Of a DNA stretch of 64,000 nucleotides, positions 25,232-33,242 are shown in pieces; the first letter of the stretch is position 1; each line of letters starts with the position of its first letter. The notes beneath the pieces were generated by a model, which was not told where the DNA came from, searched no databases, and saw only the letters and a program-made list of their open reading frames with translations. A program made the position numbers and the translations under genes. This DNA comes from Acidobacteriaceae bacterium (GTDB taxonomy: Bacteria > Acidobacteriota > Terriglobia > Terriglobales > Acidobacteriaceae), in assembly GCA_003139095.1 (NCBI GenBank), contig PLHW01000008.1, positions 98,638-162,637 on the forward strand, given 5' to 3'.

Positions 25232-25530
25232 AACTTCTGCCGACAGATACACACACAGACCATCGCGGCCCATGGAAGCGTGGAACACTGGTGCTCGCGA
25301 GCCTGATGGTGCTGGCAAACCCGCTCACCGCTTCCGCCCAAGGTTGCGCCCTGTGCTACACGCAAGCCGCCTCCGCGGGCCAGAAGATGATCGAAGCCCT
25401 GCGCAGCGGGATTTTGATCATGATCATCCCTCCCACTCTGGCAATGATCGCCCTCCTGTTCGTCATCCACCATAAGCGCAATCAGGTGCGCGGCGCGGAG
25501 GACGGCGAGGGATCGAATCTGGGCTGGTAA
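25228..25530 (+). CDS. Small membrane protein with CxxC motif, oxidase-linked
   Basis: 100 residues from GTG 25228, overlapping the subunit IV stop. A signal peptide or helix (WKRGTLVLASLMVLANPLTA) leads to SAQGCALCYTQAASAGQKMI with a CALC pair just after the predicted cleavage site, then one transmembrane helix (GILIMIIPPTLAMIALLFVI) and a basic cytoplasmic tail. No CxxCH heme motif. Tight coupling to the cox genes suggests an assembly or copper/thiol role, but this is inference. Family not recognised by name. Confidence 0.7.
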   Translation: MKLLPTDTHTDHRGPWKRGTLVLASLMVLANPLTASAQGCALCYTQAASAGQKMIEALRSGILIMIIPPTLAMIALLFVIHHKRNQVRGAEDGEGSNLGW

Positions 25531-25708
25531 AAAACCTGGATCCTGCCCCCGGGCCAGCACACGATATATTCCCTCTCAGCGGCGACACGTCCCCGAGGAA
25601 TCCTTCGCGATCGCGCACAACCTGTGGCACACAACCATTTCCCTGTGCGCCGGGTCACAGCACAGTTGCCCGTGACGCCTTCAATATCGGTAGGATGGAG
25701 GCAAAGAC

Positions 25709-26185
25709 ATGCGAGGCAGTGAAAAAGTAATCGAACAATTGAATGTGGCGCTCAGTTCGGAATTAACCGCGTCCGTGCAGTACATGACGCAATCGGAGAT
25801 GTGCCAGAACTGGGGCTATACAAGGCTCGCCGGCCTGACCAAAGTGCGCGCCATCGAAGAGATGCGCCACGCCGAAGGCCTGATCGAGCGCATTATTTTT
25901 CTCGACAGCATTCCCACTGTCGACGTCGGTCTGAAGCCGCAGCTCGGCAGCAAGGTGCAAGAACAGATGGAGATCAATCTCAAGGACGAGGTTGAGGCCG
26001 TCGGTCAGTACAACACGGCCGCGAGGATCTGCATCGAGGCCGGCGACGATGGATCGAAGGCCCTATTCGAGCACATGATTGCGGACGAAGAGCGACACGC
26101 CGACTTCCTCGAGGCCCAACTGCACGCCATCAAGGAAATGGGCATCGCGAATTATCTCGCGCAGCAGATCGGCGAAACGAAGTAG
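25709..26185 (+). CDS. bfr: Bacterioferritin
   Basis: 158 residues, full length. Di-iron ferroxidase ligands: Glu18 (LSSELTAS), Glu51 and His54 (IEEMRHAEG), Glu94 (DEVEAVGQY), Glu127 and His130 (ADEERHADF). The heme-ligand Met52 (EEMRHAE) is present, so heme-binding bacterioferritin rather than plain ferritin. 24-mers oxidise and store iron in the cytoplasm. GGAGG is seven bases upstream. It follows the oxidase cluster with a 178-base gap of its own, so it probably has its own promoter, but the location fits an iron-linked respiratory region. Confidence 0.95.
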   Translation: MRGSEKVIEQLNVALSSELTASVQYMTQSEMCQNWGYTRLAGLTKVRAIEEMRHAEGLIERIIFLDSIPTVDVGLKPQLGSKVQEQMEINLKDEVEAVGQYNTAARICIEAGDDGSKALFEHMIADEERHADFLEAQLHAIKEMGIANYLAQQIGETK

Positions 26186-26241
26186 AGCGATAGCTTACAG
26201 CGCGGAACTTTGCTTCGGCCGCGCGTTACCTCGGTCGTGCA

Positions 26242-29079
26242 TTACTTCGGCCGCGCGTTCAGCGCGTCGAGCTTACGCTTGAGTTCTTCCAGCTTCTGGC
26301 CGGCTTCGCCCAGCTTGCCCTCGGCGGTCAGGCGCTGATAGTCGGCGAGGTCTCTGGCCGCTCCGCTAATCAGCGAGTTCACGTCCTCCGCAGGGTTGGG
26401 CGCGGCGCCGGCGCCCATGCCGGCGGCTTGCGGCGCGCTCGGCCCGGATTCTGCGGGCGCGGCCGTCCCGCTCAATGACGACGTCTCTCCGCCGAACAAC
26501 GCTCGCATCGCCGATTCGAACGTCGGCCCATACGCCAGCCGGTCCTGCAGCGCCAGCACCACCAACCGCAGTTCAGGCATGGGACTGCGCTCAGCCTGCA
26601 AATAGATCGGCTCCGCATATAACAGCGCGCGGCCGCATGGAATCACGAGCAGCGTTCCCCGCCGCACATGCGAGCCCTGCTGATTCCACAAAGTAAGTTG
26701 CCCGGAGAGCTGCGCGTTCTGGTCAATGCGCGCCTCCACTTGCAGCGGTCCATCGACCAGCTTGGTCTTGGGGAAATCGTAGACCACCGAGGTTCCGTAA
26801 TTCGCGCCATCGCTGCGCCCGGCGATCCATCCGATCAGATTGTTGCGATTGGCCGGGGTGAACGGCAATATCTCCACGAACTCGACGTTATTCTCGCCGG
26901 GCAGTTTCATGAGCACAAAATTCGGCTCGATCGTTTGCGTCTTCTGCTCCCCCGCCTGCCCCATGCCGACTTCGGAGGCAACGTTCCACAAGTCCTCGCG
27001 GTTGTAAAACACCTCCGGGTCTGTCATGTGATAAAGCCCATAGACGGCGGCTTGAAGTTTCAGCAGGAGTTCGGGATAGCGCACATGCTTTCGCAGCGCC
27101 GCGGGCATCGCCGACGCATCTTTATATAGGGAGGGAAAGATCGCCCGATAGGCCGCAATGATAGGATCCTGCGCATCAAACACATAGAAGACGGTCGAAC
27201 CATCGAAGGCATCCACCACAACCTTGACGCTGTTTCTCAGGTAATTGACGTCATTTCCATTCAAGGGATAATGGCTGGAATAAGGATAGTTATCCGATGT
27301 AGTAAATCCATCCATCATCCACGAGAGCCGGCCGTCGTCGTCGACGATAAGATATGGATCGGAGTCGAAGGTCAGCCAAGGGGCAAGGGCCGTGACGCGA
27401 TCGCGCACGTTGCGCCGCATCAGCAGCCGGCTTTCGCTATTGACGTCGTCGCTGAATGGCAGCTTCGCCAGGTCGCCCTGGTCGATTGCGATGAGGATAC
27501 GGCGTAGAAATCCGCCGATCGGAATGCCCCCCGTCCCTTCGTAAGACGTCAGGTTATTCGTCTGGCCTTGCGGATAATTGAATTCCTGCTGTCGGGTCTT
27601 CACATATACATCGGTGTTGGTAAGTTCTCCGAAGTATATCTCGGGCCGGCTAACCTTGATATTGCCGGCCGTACTCTGAACCGGCATATTACTAAGAATG
27701 AGGGCCGGCAATCCCTCCGCATTAAAGCCGTTCACCGGATTCATAGTCAAGCCGTAACCATGGGTATAGATCAGCTTTTCGTTGATCCAGTTGCGGCTGC
27801 TCTCGGGCAGCTTGTCCACATTCAACTCGCGCCCGGCGAGCATGACCTCGCGCATGGTGCCGTCGATCTCATAGCGATCGATATCGATATCTGGAAAGTC
27901 GTAGTAAGTCCGGATCTCCTGAATCTGGCGCAGCGTATCTTGCAGCGCCCGCCAATCCCACAGCCGGATGTTCTGGAGCGTAGGCTGGTTATTGGCGGGA
28001 TCGGCCGCCTGAACTGTGGTCTCGGCGGGAAATTCGCGCTGCGAAACTCGATCCAATCCGTAAGCCTGCCGCGTCATCGCAATGTTATGGGCAATGTAAG
28101 GCCGTTCGCGGACTAACTCATTCGGCTTGACGATAAAGTTACCGACATACCATCCAACGATCTGAAGGCCAACATAGCAAACCAACGCGGGAATAACCGC
28201 GGTGGCGAGCCAGCGCACGCGCGGCGCGGAGACGACATTGATCAGTGCCAAGGCAGCGCCCACAATCAGCGCCGCGCAGACGACGAGCAATCCGGGCAGC
28301 GTGATATGTGCGTCGGTATAGTTAACCCCGGAAAAAACGGTGTGCTCTTCAAACAGCGCGTCAAACCGGCTGAGATACACGCGCATCGCCACCACCAGCA
28401 ACAGGAAGGCAAACGCCAGCGAGAATCCGCGCCAGGGCAAGGGGATGGAACTGGCTTTGCGGCCGGCGAAGATGCGCGTGCTGCCGGTGATCAATATAAA
28501 GAAGAGGGCGAAGCCGCACGCGATGATGGCAATGGTGAGCAACCACCCTGCCAGCAATTGCCATGCCGGCAACGTGAACAGGTAAAAGTGCAGCGAACGC
28601 CCGAAAATCGGATCGAAAACCGCAGCACTAGGGCCAGGCGTGGTTTGCGGGGCGTACCAATAAAGAGCGAAGGTGGGCCATTCCGCCATCATGCCCGCGC
28701 CGGTTGCCAGCGCAATAATGGCCGACACGACGAGCACAATCAGGCGCAGAATGCGCTCCACCGGCAGCTTCAGCGGCTGCCCACCAATATAAATGACGCC
28801 GCCATCCGGCAAGTCGGGCTGGTAGGCGCGGCGCAGCGCCAGAAACCATCCATAGAGAATTACAAATGTCACGACGCTAAAAACCGCGAACACCCCGTAC
28901 TGAAGGCGCAGTGTTTTTCGGAATACGTCGGCAAAACCCAGCGAGCCGAACCAGAGGAGCTCGACATAATACGACAACGCCGTGCGACTGCTTAGGAGAA
29001 GGAAGACAACGATCGCGATGACCAGCAAAACCTTCCGGCGCCGTGGCGGACGGCTCCGCCACTCAATCGACTCGGGCAT
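26242..29079 (-). CDS. UPF0182 (COG1615) membrane protein
   Basis: 945 residues. About seven transmembrane helices lie in the first 320 residues (e.g. KVLLVIAIVVFLLLSSRTAL, LIVLVVSAIIALATGAGMMA). A large extracytoplasmic domain follows, with motifs such as YTHGYGLTMNPVNGFNAEGL and RPEIYFGELTNTDVYVK that mark the UPF0182 family. The C-terminus ends in a Pro/Gly/Ala linker and a charged helix (LEELKRKLDALNARPK). Function is not established for the family. It converges on bfr; its last codons contain one of two copies of CTTCGGCCGCGCGTT (the other is at 26213-26227). Confidence 0.9.
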   Translation of the reverse strand: MPESIEWRSRPPRRRKVLLVIAIVVFLLLSSRTALSYYVELLWFGSLGFADVFRKTLRLQYGVFAVFSVVTFVILYGWFLALRRAYQPDLPDGGVIYIGGQPLKLPVERILRLIVLVVSAIIALATGAGMMAEWPTFALYWYAPQTTPGPSAAVFDPIFGRSLHFYLFTLPAWQLLAGWLLTIAIIACGFALFFILITGSTRIFAGRKASSIPLPWRGFSLAFAFLLLVVAMRVYLSRFDALFEEHTVFSGVNYTDAHITLPGLLVVCAALIVGAALALINVVSAPRVRWLATAVIPALVCYVGLQIVGWYVGNFIVKPNELVRERPYIAHNIAMTRQAYGLDRVSQREFPAETTVQAADPANNQPTLQNIRLWDWRALQDTLRQIQEIRTYYDFPDIDIDRYEIDGTMREVMLAGRELNVDKLPESSRNWINEKLIYTHGYGLTMNPVNGFNAEGLPALILSNMPVQSTAGNIKVSRPEIYFGELTNTDVYVKTRQQEFNYPQGQTNNLTSYEGTGGIPIGGFLRRILIAIDQGDLAKLPFSDDVNSESRLLMRRNVRDRVTALAPWLTFDSDPYLIVDDDGRLSWMMDGFTTSDNYPYSSHYPLNGNDVNYLRNSVKVVVDAFDGSTVFYVFDAQDPIIAAYRAIFPSLYKDASAMPAALRKHVRYPELLLKLQAAVYGLYHMTDPEVFYNREDLWNVASEVGMGQAGEQKTQTIEPNFVLMKLPGENNVEFVEILPFTPANRNNLIGWIAGRSDGANYGTSVVYDFPKTKLVDGPLQVEARIDQNAQLSGQLTLWNQQGSHVRRGTLLVIPCGRALLYAEPIYLQAERSPMPELRLVVLALQDRLAYGPTFESAMRALFGGETSSLSGTAAPAESGPSAPQAAGMGAGAAPNPAEDVNSLISGAARDLADYQRLTAEGKLGEAGQKLEELKRKLDALNARPK

Positions 29080-29400
29080 GACTCTACCCCGCTTTCCCTG
29101 ACGTTTTATCTGGAATCCAGGTTGCGGCTCATTGTATCGCCTGCAATCTGGAAAAGACTAACGTGGTCGGGCGACGGCGCAACCCGACCCGTCGTTGTAA
29201 TTGCCGCGCCACTCCGTTTCAATCCCGCGCACGCCAGCGCCAGCGACAAGAATTGTGCAAAGCGGTGACGCCGCGATGACAACCTGCCCCTGCCCGCTCC
29301 TCTAGCATTCGATTCGCCGGACATTTCGGGAAGAGTTGTCGGCGAACGATTTCGCCAAGACTCGATTCCCGCGCATGGCGGCAAATTGAAGGAGGAGTTT
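29080..29400. other. Divergent intergenic region
   Basis: About 320 bases between the UPF0182 start and the TIGR03118 gene. It must hold two divergent promoters. No extra gene is seen. GGAGGAG just before 29401 is the ribosome site of the right-hand gene. Confidence 0.5.
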
Positions 29401-30423
29401 ATGAGTCGAAAAATTGCATTAACACTTTGCCTCGGGCTCGCGGTTCTGCTCGTTTCGACCGCGGCGGTGGCGCAATATCAACTGACCAATCTGGTCTCGA
29501 ACCAGGTGGGGGACGCGCGGCATACGGATCCCCTGCTGGTGAACGGTTGGGGGCTGGCGTATGGCCCGGGAGGCCCGTTTTGGCTGAGCGACGAAGGCTC
29601 GGGCTGGTCAACGCTCTACACCGGCAACGGCGCAGCCAAAGGTCTGAAGGTGGTTGTGCCATCCGAGTCGGGCGCGGGCCCAGGCTCGCCGACCGGAATT
29701 GTCTTCAACGGGTCGCCGGATTTTGCGGTGCTGGGAAACCCGGCGATTTTTTTGTTTGCGACTTTGGACGGAACCATCAGCGGCTGGGCGCCGCAGTCGA
29801 ATCCGAACGAAGCGATCATCGCCGTCGACAACTCCGCCGCAGGCGCGGTTTACACGGGACTGGCGATCACGAGCAAGGCGTCAGGCAACTATCTTTATGC
29901 GGCCGACCTCGCCAATAACAAGGTTGATGTTTACGACGGAAATTTCACGCTCGTGACGTCGTTCACCGACTCTTCCCTGCCCGCGGGCGTCGCGCCGTTT
30001 GGCATTCAGGACATCAATGGCCTGGTGTATGTGGCGTTCGCGCCGGTGGATGAAAGTCCCACCGGCTACGTGGACGTTTTCCGCGAAGATGGCACCATGG
30101 TGAGCCAACTGATCGCGGGCAAGCCGCTGGCGCAGCCTTGGGGATTTGCGATCGCGCCCAAGAATTTCGGGCCCCTCAGCAACGCGCTGCTGGTCTCGAA
30201 CAATACCAACAACGGCACTATCAATGCCTTCAACCTCGAGAGCGGACAGTTTGTCGGCACGGTGAAAGACACGAACGGAAAAGCGATCCACATCGACCAG
30301 CTCTGGGGCATCGAGTTCGGCGGCGGCAGCAAAAATAACGGCGCGAGGAATCAGCTATTCTTCACGGCGGGTCCCAACAACAATCTGGCCGGAACATTTG
30401 GCCGCATCCAACCCAAACCGTGA
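29401..30423 (+). CDS. Secreted TIGR03118-family protein
   Basis: 340 residues from ATG 29401 with GGAGGAG upstream. Signal peptide MSRKIALTLCLGLAVLLVST to VAQ. The mature start YQLTNLVSNQVGDARHTDPL followed by LVNGWGLAYGPGGPFWLSDE is the hallmark of the TIGR03118 family, which is frequent in acidobacteria and probably forms an NHL-like beta propeller. Blade-like repeats recur (NYLYAADLANNKVDVYDGNF, PWGFAIAPKNFGPLSNALLV). Extracellular or periplasmic; no enzymatic activity is known. A terminator follows at 30483. Confidence 0.88.
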   Translation: MSRKIALTLCLGLAVLLVSTAAVAQYQLTNLVSNQVGDARHTDPLLVNGWGLAYGPGGPFWLSDEGSGWSTLYTGNGAAKGLKVVVPSESGAGPGSPTGIVFNGSPDFAVLGNPAIFLFATLDGTISGWAPQSNPNEAIIAVDNSAAGAVYTGLAITSKASGNYLYAADLANNKVDVYDGNFTLVTSFTDSSLPAGVAPFGIQDINGLVYVAFAPVDESPTGYVDVFREDGTMVSQLIAGKPLAQPWGFAIAPKNFGPLSNALLVSNNTNNGTINAFNLESGQFVGTVKDTNGKAIHIDQLWGIEFGGGSKNNGARNQLFFTAGPNNNLAGTFGRIQPKP

Positions 30424-30482
30424 ACCAAGGTCGACCGAACCAAGATGGGCCGAACGAACGATCCACGGAACGAAGAATCGTT

Positions 30483-30515
30483 GGAGGGCCGCCCGGTGCG
30501 GCCTTCCACCTTTTT
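30483..30515 (+). terminator. Intrinsic terminator
   Basis: GGAGGGCCGC (30483-30492) pairs with GCGGCCTTCC (30498-30507) with one G-T wobble and a five-base loop, followed by ACC and TTTTT. Ends the TIGR03118 transcript. Confidence 0.7.
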
Positions 30516-30690
30516 GTCTAAGTCGACTTCGGCCGCGCCAATTGCGGGTCGAACCTTATCCGCGAAGAGTCATAGGATCAAGACCTGGAGATCGGCGGGG
30601 GCGTCGCACCCAAATTGCGCTCCTTCCCGGGTTGACCGCGCATGCAAGCAGGACCTAACATTACCGCCGAGGGCATCTTGAGGCCTCGGA

Positions 30691-33105
30691 ATGATCGGCC
30701 AGACAGTCTCCCACTATCACATCATTGGCAAACTCGGTGGTGGCGGCATGGGCGTCGTCTACGAGGCCGAAGACACCCGTCTGACGCGGCACGTCGCGCT
30801 CAAATTCATTCCCGAGGAGATGGCCAAGGACAAGAAGTCTCTCGACCGCTTCGTGCGCGAGGCCCGCGCCGCGTCGCAACTGAACCATCCCGGCATCTGC
30901 ACCATCCACGACATTGAAGATAACAACGGCCATCCCTTCATCGTCATGGAGAAGCTGGAGGGCAACAGCCTCAAGGATCTGATTCGCGAGCGCAAAATCG
31001 GCACCGATGAACTGCTCGACATCGGCGTGCAGGTTGCCGACGCGCTCGCCGCCTCCCACGCCAAGGGAGTAATTCACCGCGACATCAAGCCCGCCAACAT
31101 CTTCGTTGCGAGCAACGGCCAGACCAAAATCCTCGACTTCGGCCTGGCCAAGATGGTCCACGATCCCAACTCGAGTGAGGCCGCCTTCGAAGACTCACTG
31201 ACCGCGATGGGAGTGATTCCGGGCACGGCCGTCTACATGTCGCCCGAGCAGGCGCGCGGCGAAGAACTCGATGCCCGCAGCGACCTGTTTTCTCTCGGCG
31301 TCGTCCTCTACGAAATGGCCACCGGCAAAAAGCCATTTGCCACCGGCAACATTATTACTACGCTCGACGCGGTCTTGAACCAGAAGCCGGTCTCGCCTTT
31401 GCAACTCAATCCTAAAATGCCCGCCGACCTCGAGGGCATAATCGGCCGCGCTATGGAGAAGGAGCGCGGCCATCGGTATCCCAACGCGCTCGCCATGAAG
31501 GGCGATCTGCAATCGCTGCGCAGGGAGACCGAGTCCGGCATCTCGAAGAGTGGCCATCGTCGGCCCACATTGCCCTACCGCCTCGCGACCACGACCTTCC
31601 AGGCCACCACGCGATGGTCCACGTACATTCTTCTTGGCATCTGCGCGGTGCTGCTCACGCTTCTTGTCACGGCGGGCGCCTGGTGGTACAAGCACCGCGG
31701 ATCGTTTGCCGCGGCCGCTCCCAAGAACACGATTGCGGTGCTGCCAATGCAAAATATGAATGGCGACATCAGCGTGGAGTTTCTGCGCTTCGCTCTCTCC
31801 GATGAAATCGCCAACACGCTGACCTACACGCGCAGCCTCGACGTGCGCCCCTCGGCGATCACGCGCAAATTTGTCGGCAACGACATCGATCCGCAGAAGG
31901 CGGGCCGCGACGTCCACGTTGCCACCGTGCTGAGTGGACATTTCCTGAAACAGGGCGAGCGCTTGCTCATCACCATTGAAGCGACGCAGGTGCACGACGA
32001 CCGCCTGCTCTGGCAGACGACAGTGACCGCGCCCGCCAACGATCTGATCGCGATGCAATCGCAAATCGCCGCGCAAATCCGCCAGGGATTGCTGCCCGCG
32101 CTCGGCATTGGGGGAAGTTTCCTCGATACCGGCACGCGCCCAAAGAATCCGGATGCGTACGATCTCTATCTGCATAGCCTGGCCCTGGCGCACGACGCCG
32201 GGCCCAACAAAGATGCGATCTCTGTGCTTGAGACCGTTGTCAAAATGGACCCGACCTACGCGCCGGCGTGGGAGCAGCTCGGCCTGCGCTGTTACTACGA
32301 CGCCGATTACTCCGACGGCGGCGAAGAAATGTTCCAGCGTTCCACTAAAGCCTACGAGCGTGCCCTCGAACTCGATCCCAACCGCATCGTCGCCGCCGGC
32401 CAGTTAATCAACAACCATGTGGAGCGCGGCGAACTCGGCAAGGCCTACAAAGAGGCGCAGGCCTTCGTCAAAAGCCGCCCGGATAGCGCCCAGGCCCACT
32501 TCACGGTAAGTTATGTCTTCCGATATGCCGGAATGCTCGAGCAATCGGTGAGTGAGTGCAACACGGCGCTCGCGCTCGATCCCGGCAACTACGCGTTCCG
32601 CTCCTGCGCCTGGGCTTTTATGGAATTGGGCAAAACGGAACAGGCGGCGGATTTTGTTCGCCTCGATGCGGGCTCGGAATGGGCCGCCTACGCAACGCCC
32701 TCGATCCTGCTGCGCGAAGGCAAAGTGCAAGAGGCGCGCGAGGCAGTCAAAAAGATGCCTACCACTCCGCGCTATCACCGCGACCTGCTGGAGGCCTGCC
32801 TCGGCTTGCGCCCCGCATCGGAACTCGATCGCATCGCCCACGACGATGAAACCAATCTCCCCAGCGATGCCGACCCCGAAACCTGGTACTACCAGGGAGC
32901 GATTCTCGCCTACTGCGGCAAGAAATCGGCCGCCCTGCACATGCTGCAAGCCGCGGTCGAACAGAATTATTGCGCATATTCGAACCTTCTCTACGATCCG
33001 TTGCTCGCAAAACTCCGCACAGACACAGCCTTCGACAAAGTGTTAACCGAGGCCGGCAATTGTCAGGAAGCGGTGCGCACCGCCGCCAGTTCCCCCGACC
33101 ATTAA
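30691..33105 (+). CDS. Membrane Ser/Thr protein kinase with TolB-like and TPR regions
   Basis: 804 residues. N-terminal kinase domain (1-270): Gly-rich loop KLGGGGMGVVYEA, Lys38, catalytic Asp131 in HRDIKPAN, DFG at 149-151, and MSPEQARGEELDARSDLFSL. One transmembrane helix at about 309-331. The outer region starts NTIAVLPMQNMNGDISVEFL, the TolB/FlgO-like domain that often follows such helices, then TPR-like repeats (PTYAPAWEQLGLRCYYDADY, CNTALALDPGNYAFRSCAWA). It is a Hanks-type receptor kinase; the ligand and substrates are unknown. Such kinase-TPR fusions are expanded in acidobacteria. The start has a weak ribosome site. Confidence 0.9.
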   Translation: MIGQTVSHYHIIGKLGGGGMGVVYEAEDTRLTRHVALKFIPEEMAKDKKSLDRFVREARAASQLNHPGICTIHDIEDNNGHPFIVMEKLEGNSLKDLIRERKIGTDELLDIGVQVADALAASHAKGVIHRDIKPANIFVASNGQTKILDFGLAKMVHDPNSSEAAFEDSLTAMGVIPGTAVYMSPEQARGEELDARSDLFSLGVVLYEMATGKKPFATGNIITTLDAVLNQKPVSPLQLNPKMPADLEGIIGRAMEKERGHRYPNALAMKGDLQSLRRETESGISKSGHRRPTLPYRLATTTFQATTRWSTYILLGICAVLLTLLVTAGAWWYKHRGSFAAAAPKNTIAVLPMQNMNGDISVEFLRFALSDEIANTLTYTRSLDVRPSAITRKFVGNDIDPQKAGRDVHVATVLSGHFLKQGERLLITIEATQVHDDRLLWQTTVTAPANDLIAMQSQIAAQIRQGLLPALGIGGSFLDTGTRPKNPDAYDLYLHSLALAHDAGPNKDAISVLETVVKMDPTYAPAWEQLGLRCYYDADYSDGGEEMFQRSTKAYERALELDPNRIVAAGQLINNHVERGELGKAYKEAQAFVKSRPDSAQAHFTVSYVFRYAGMLEQSVSECNTALALDPGNYAFRSCAWAFMELGKTEQAADFVRLDAGSEWAAYATPSILLREGKVQEAREAVKKMPTTPRYHRDLLEACLGLRPASELDRIAHDDETNLPSDADPETWYYQGAILAYCGKKSAALHMLQAAVEQNYCAYSNLLYDPLLAKLRTDTAFDKVLTEAGNCQEAVRTAASSPDH

Positions 33106-33171
33106 CGGCAAAAATATGGGTTACAAGTGGCACTTCAAAGCGTCCAACACTGTTACAATCCGACGTTGTTT

Positions 33172-33195
33172 AAGATTGCTGGCTCAAGATTGCTG
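33172..33195. repeat. AAGATTGCTG direct repeat
   Basis: AAGATTGCTG occurs at 33172-33181 and 33186-33195, just before the tricorn gene. Same core as the AGATTGC run at 4276-4317. Confidence 0.55.
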
Positions 33196-33242
33196 ATCAT
33201 TTGCGAACGACCTCTGCAACCGAAATCCCCACAGGAGCCCTC

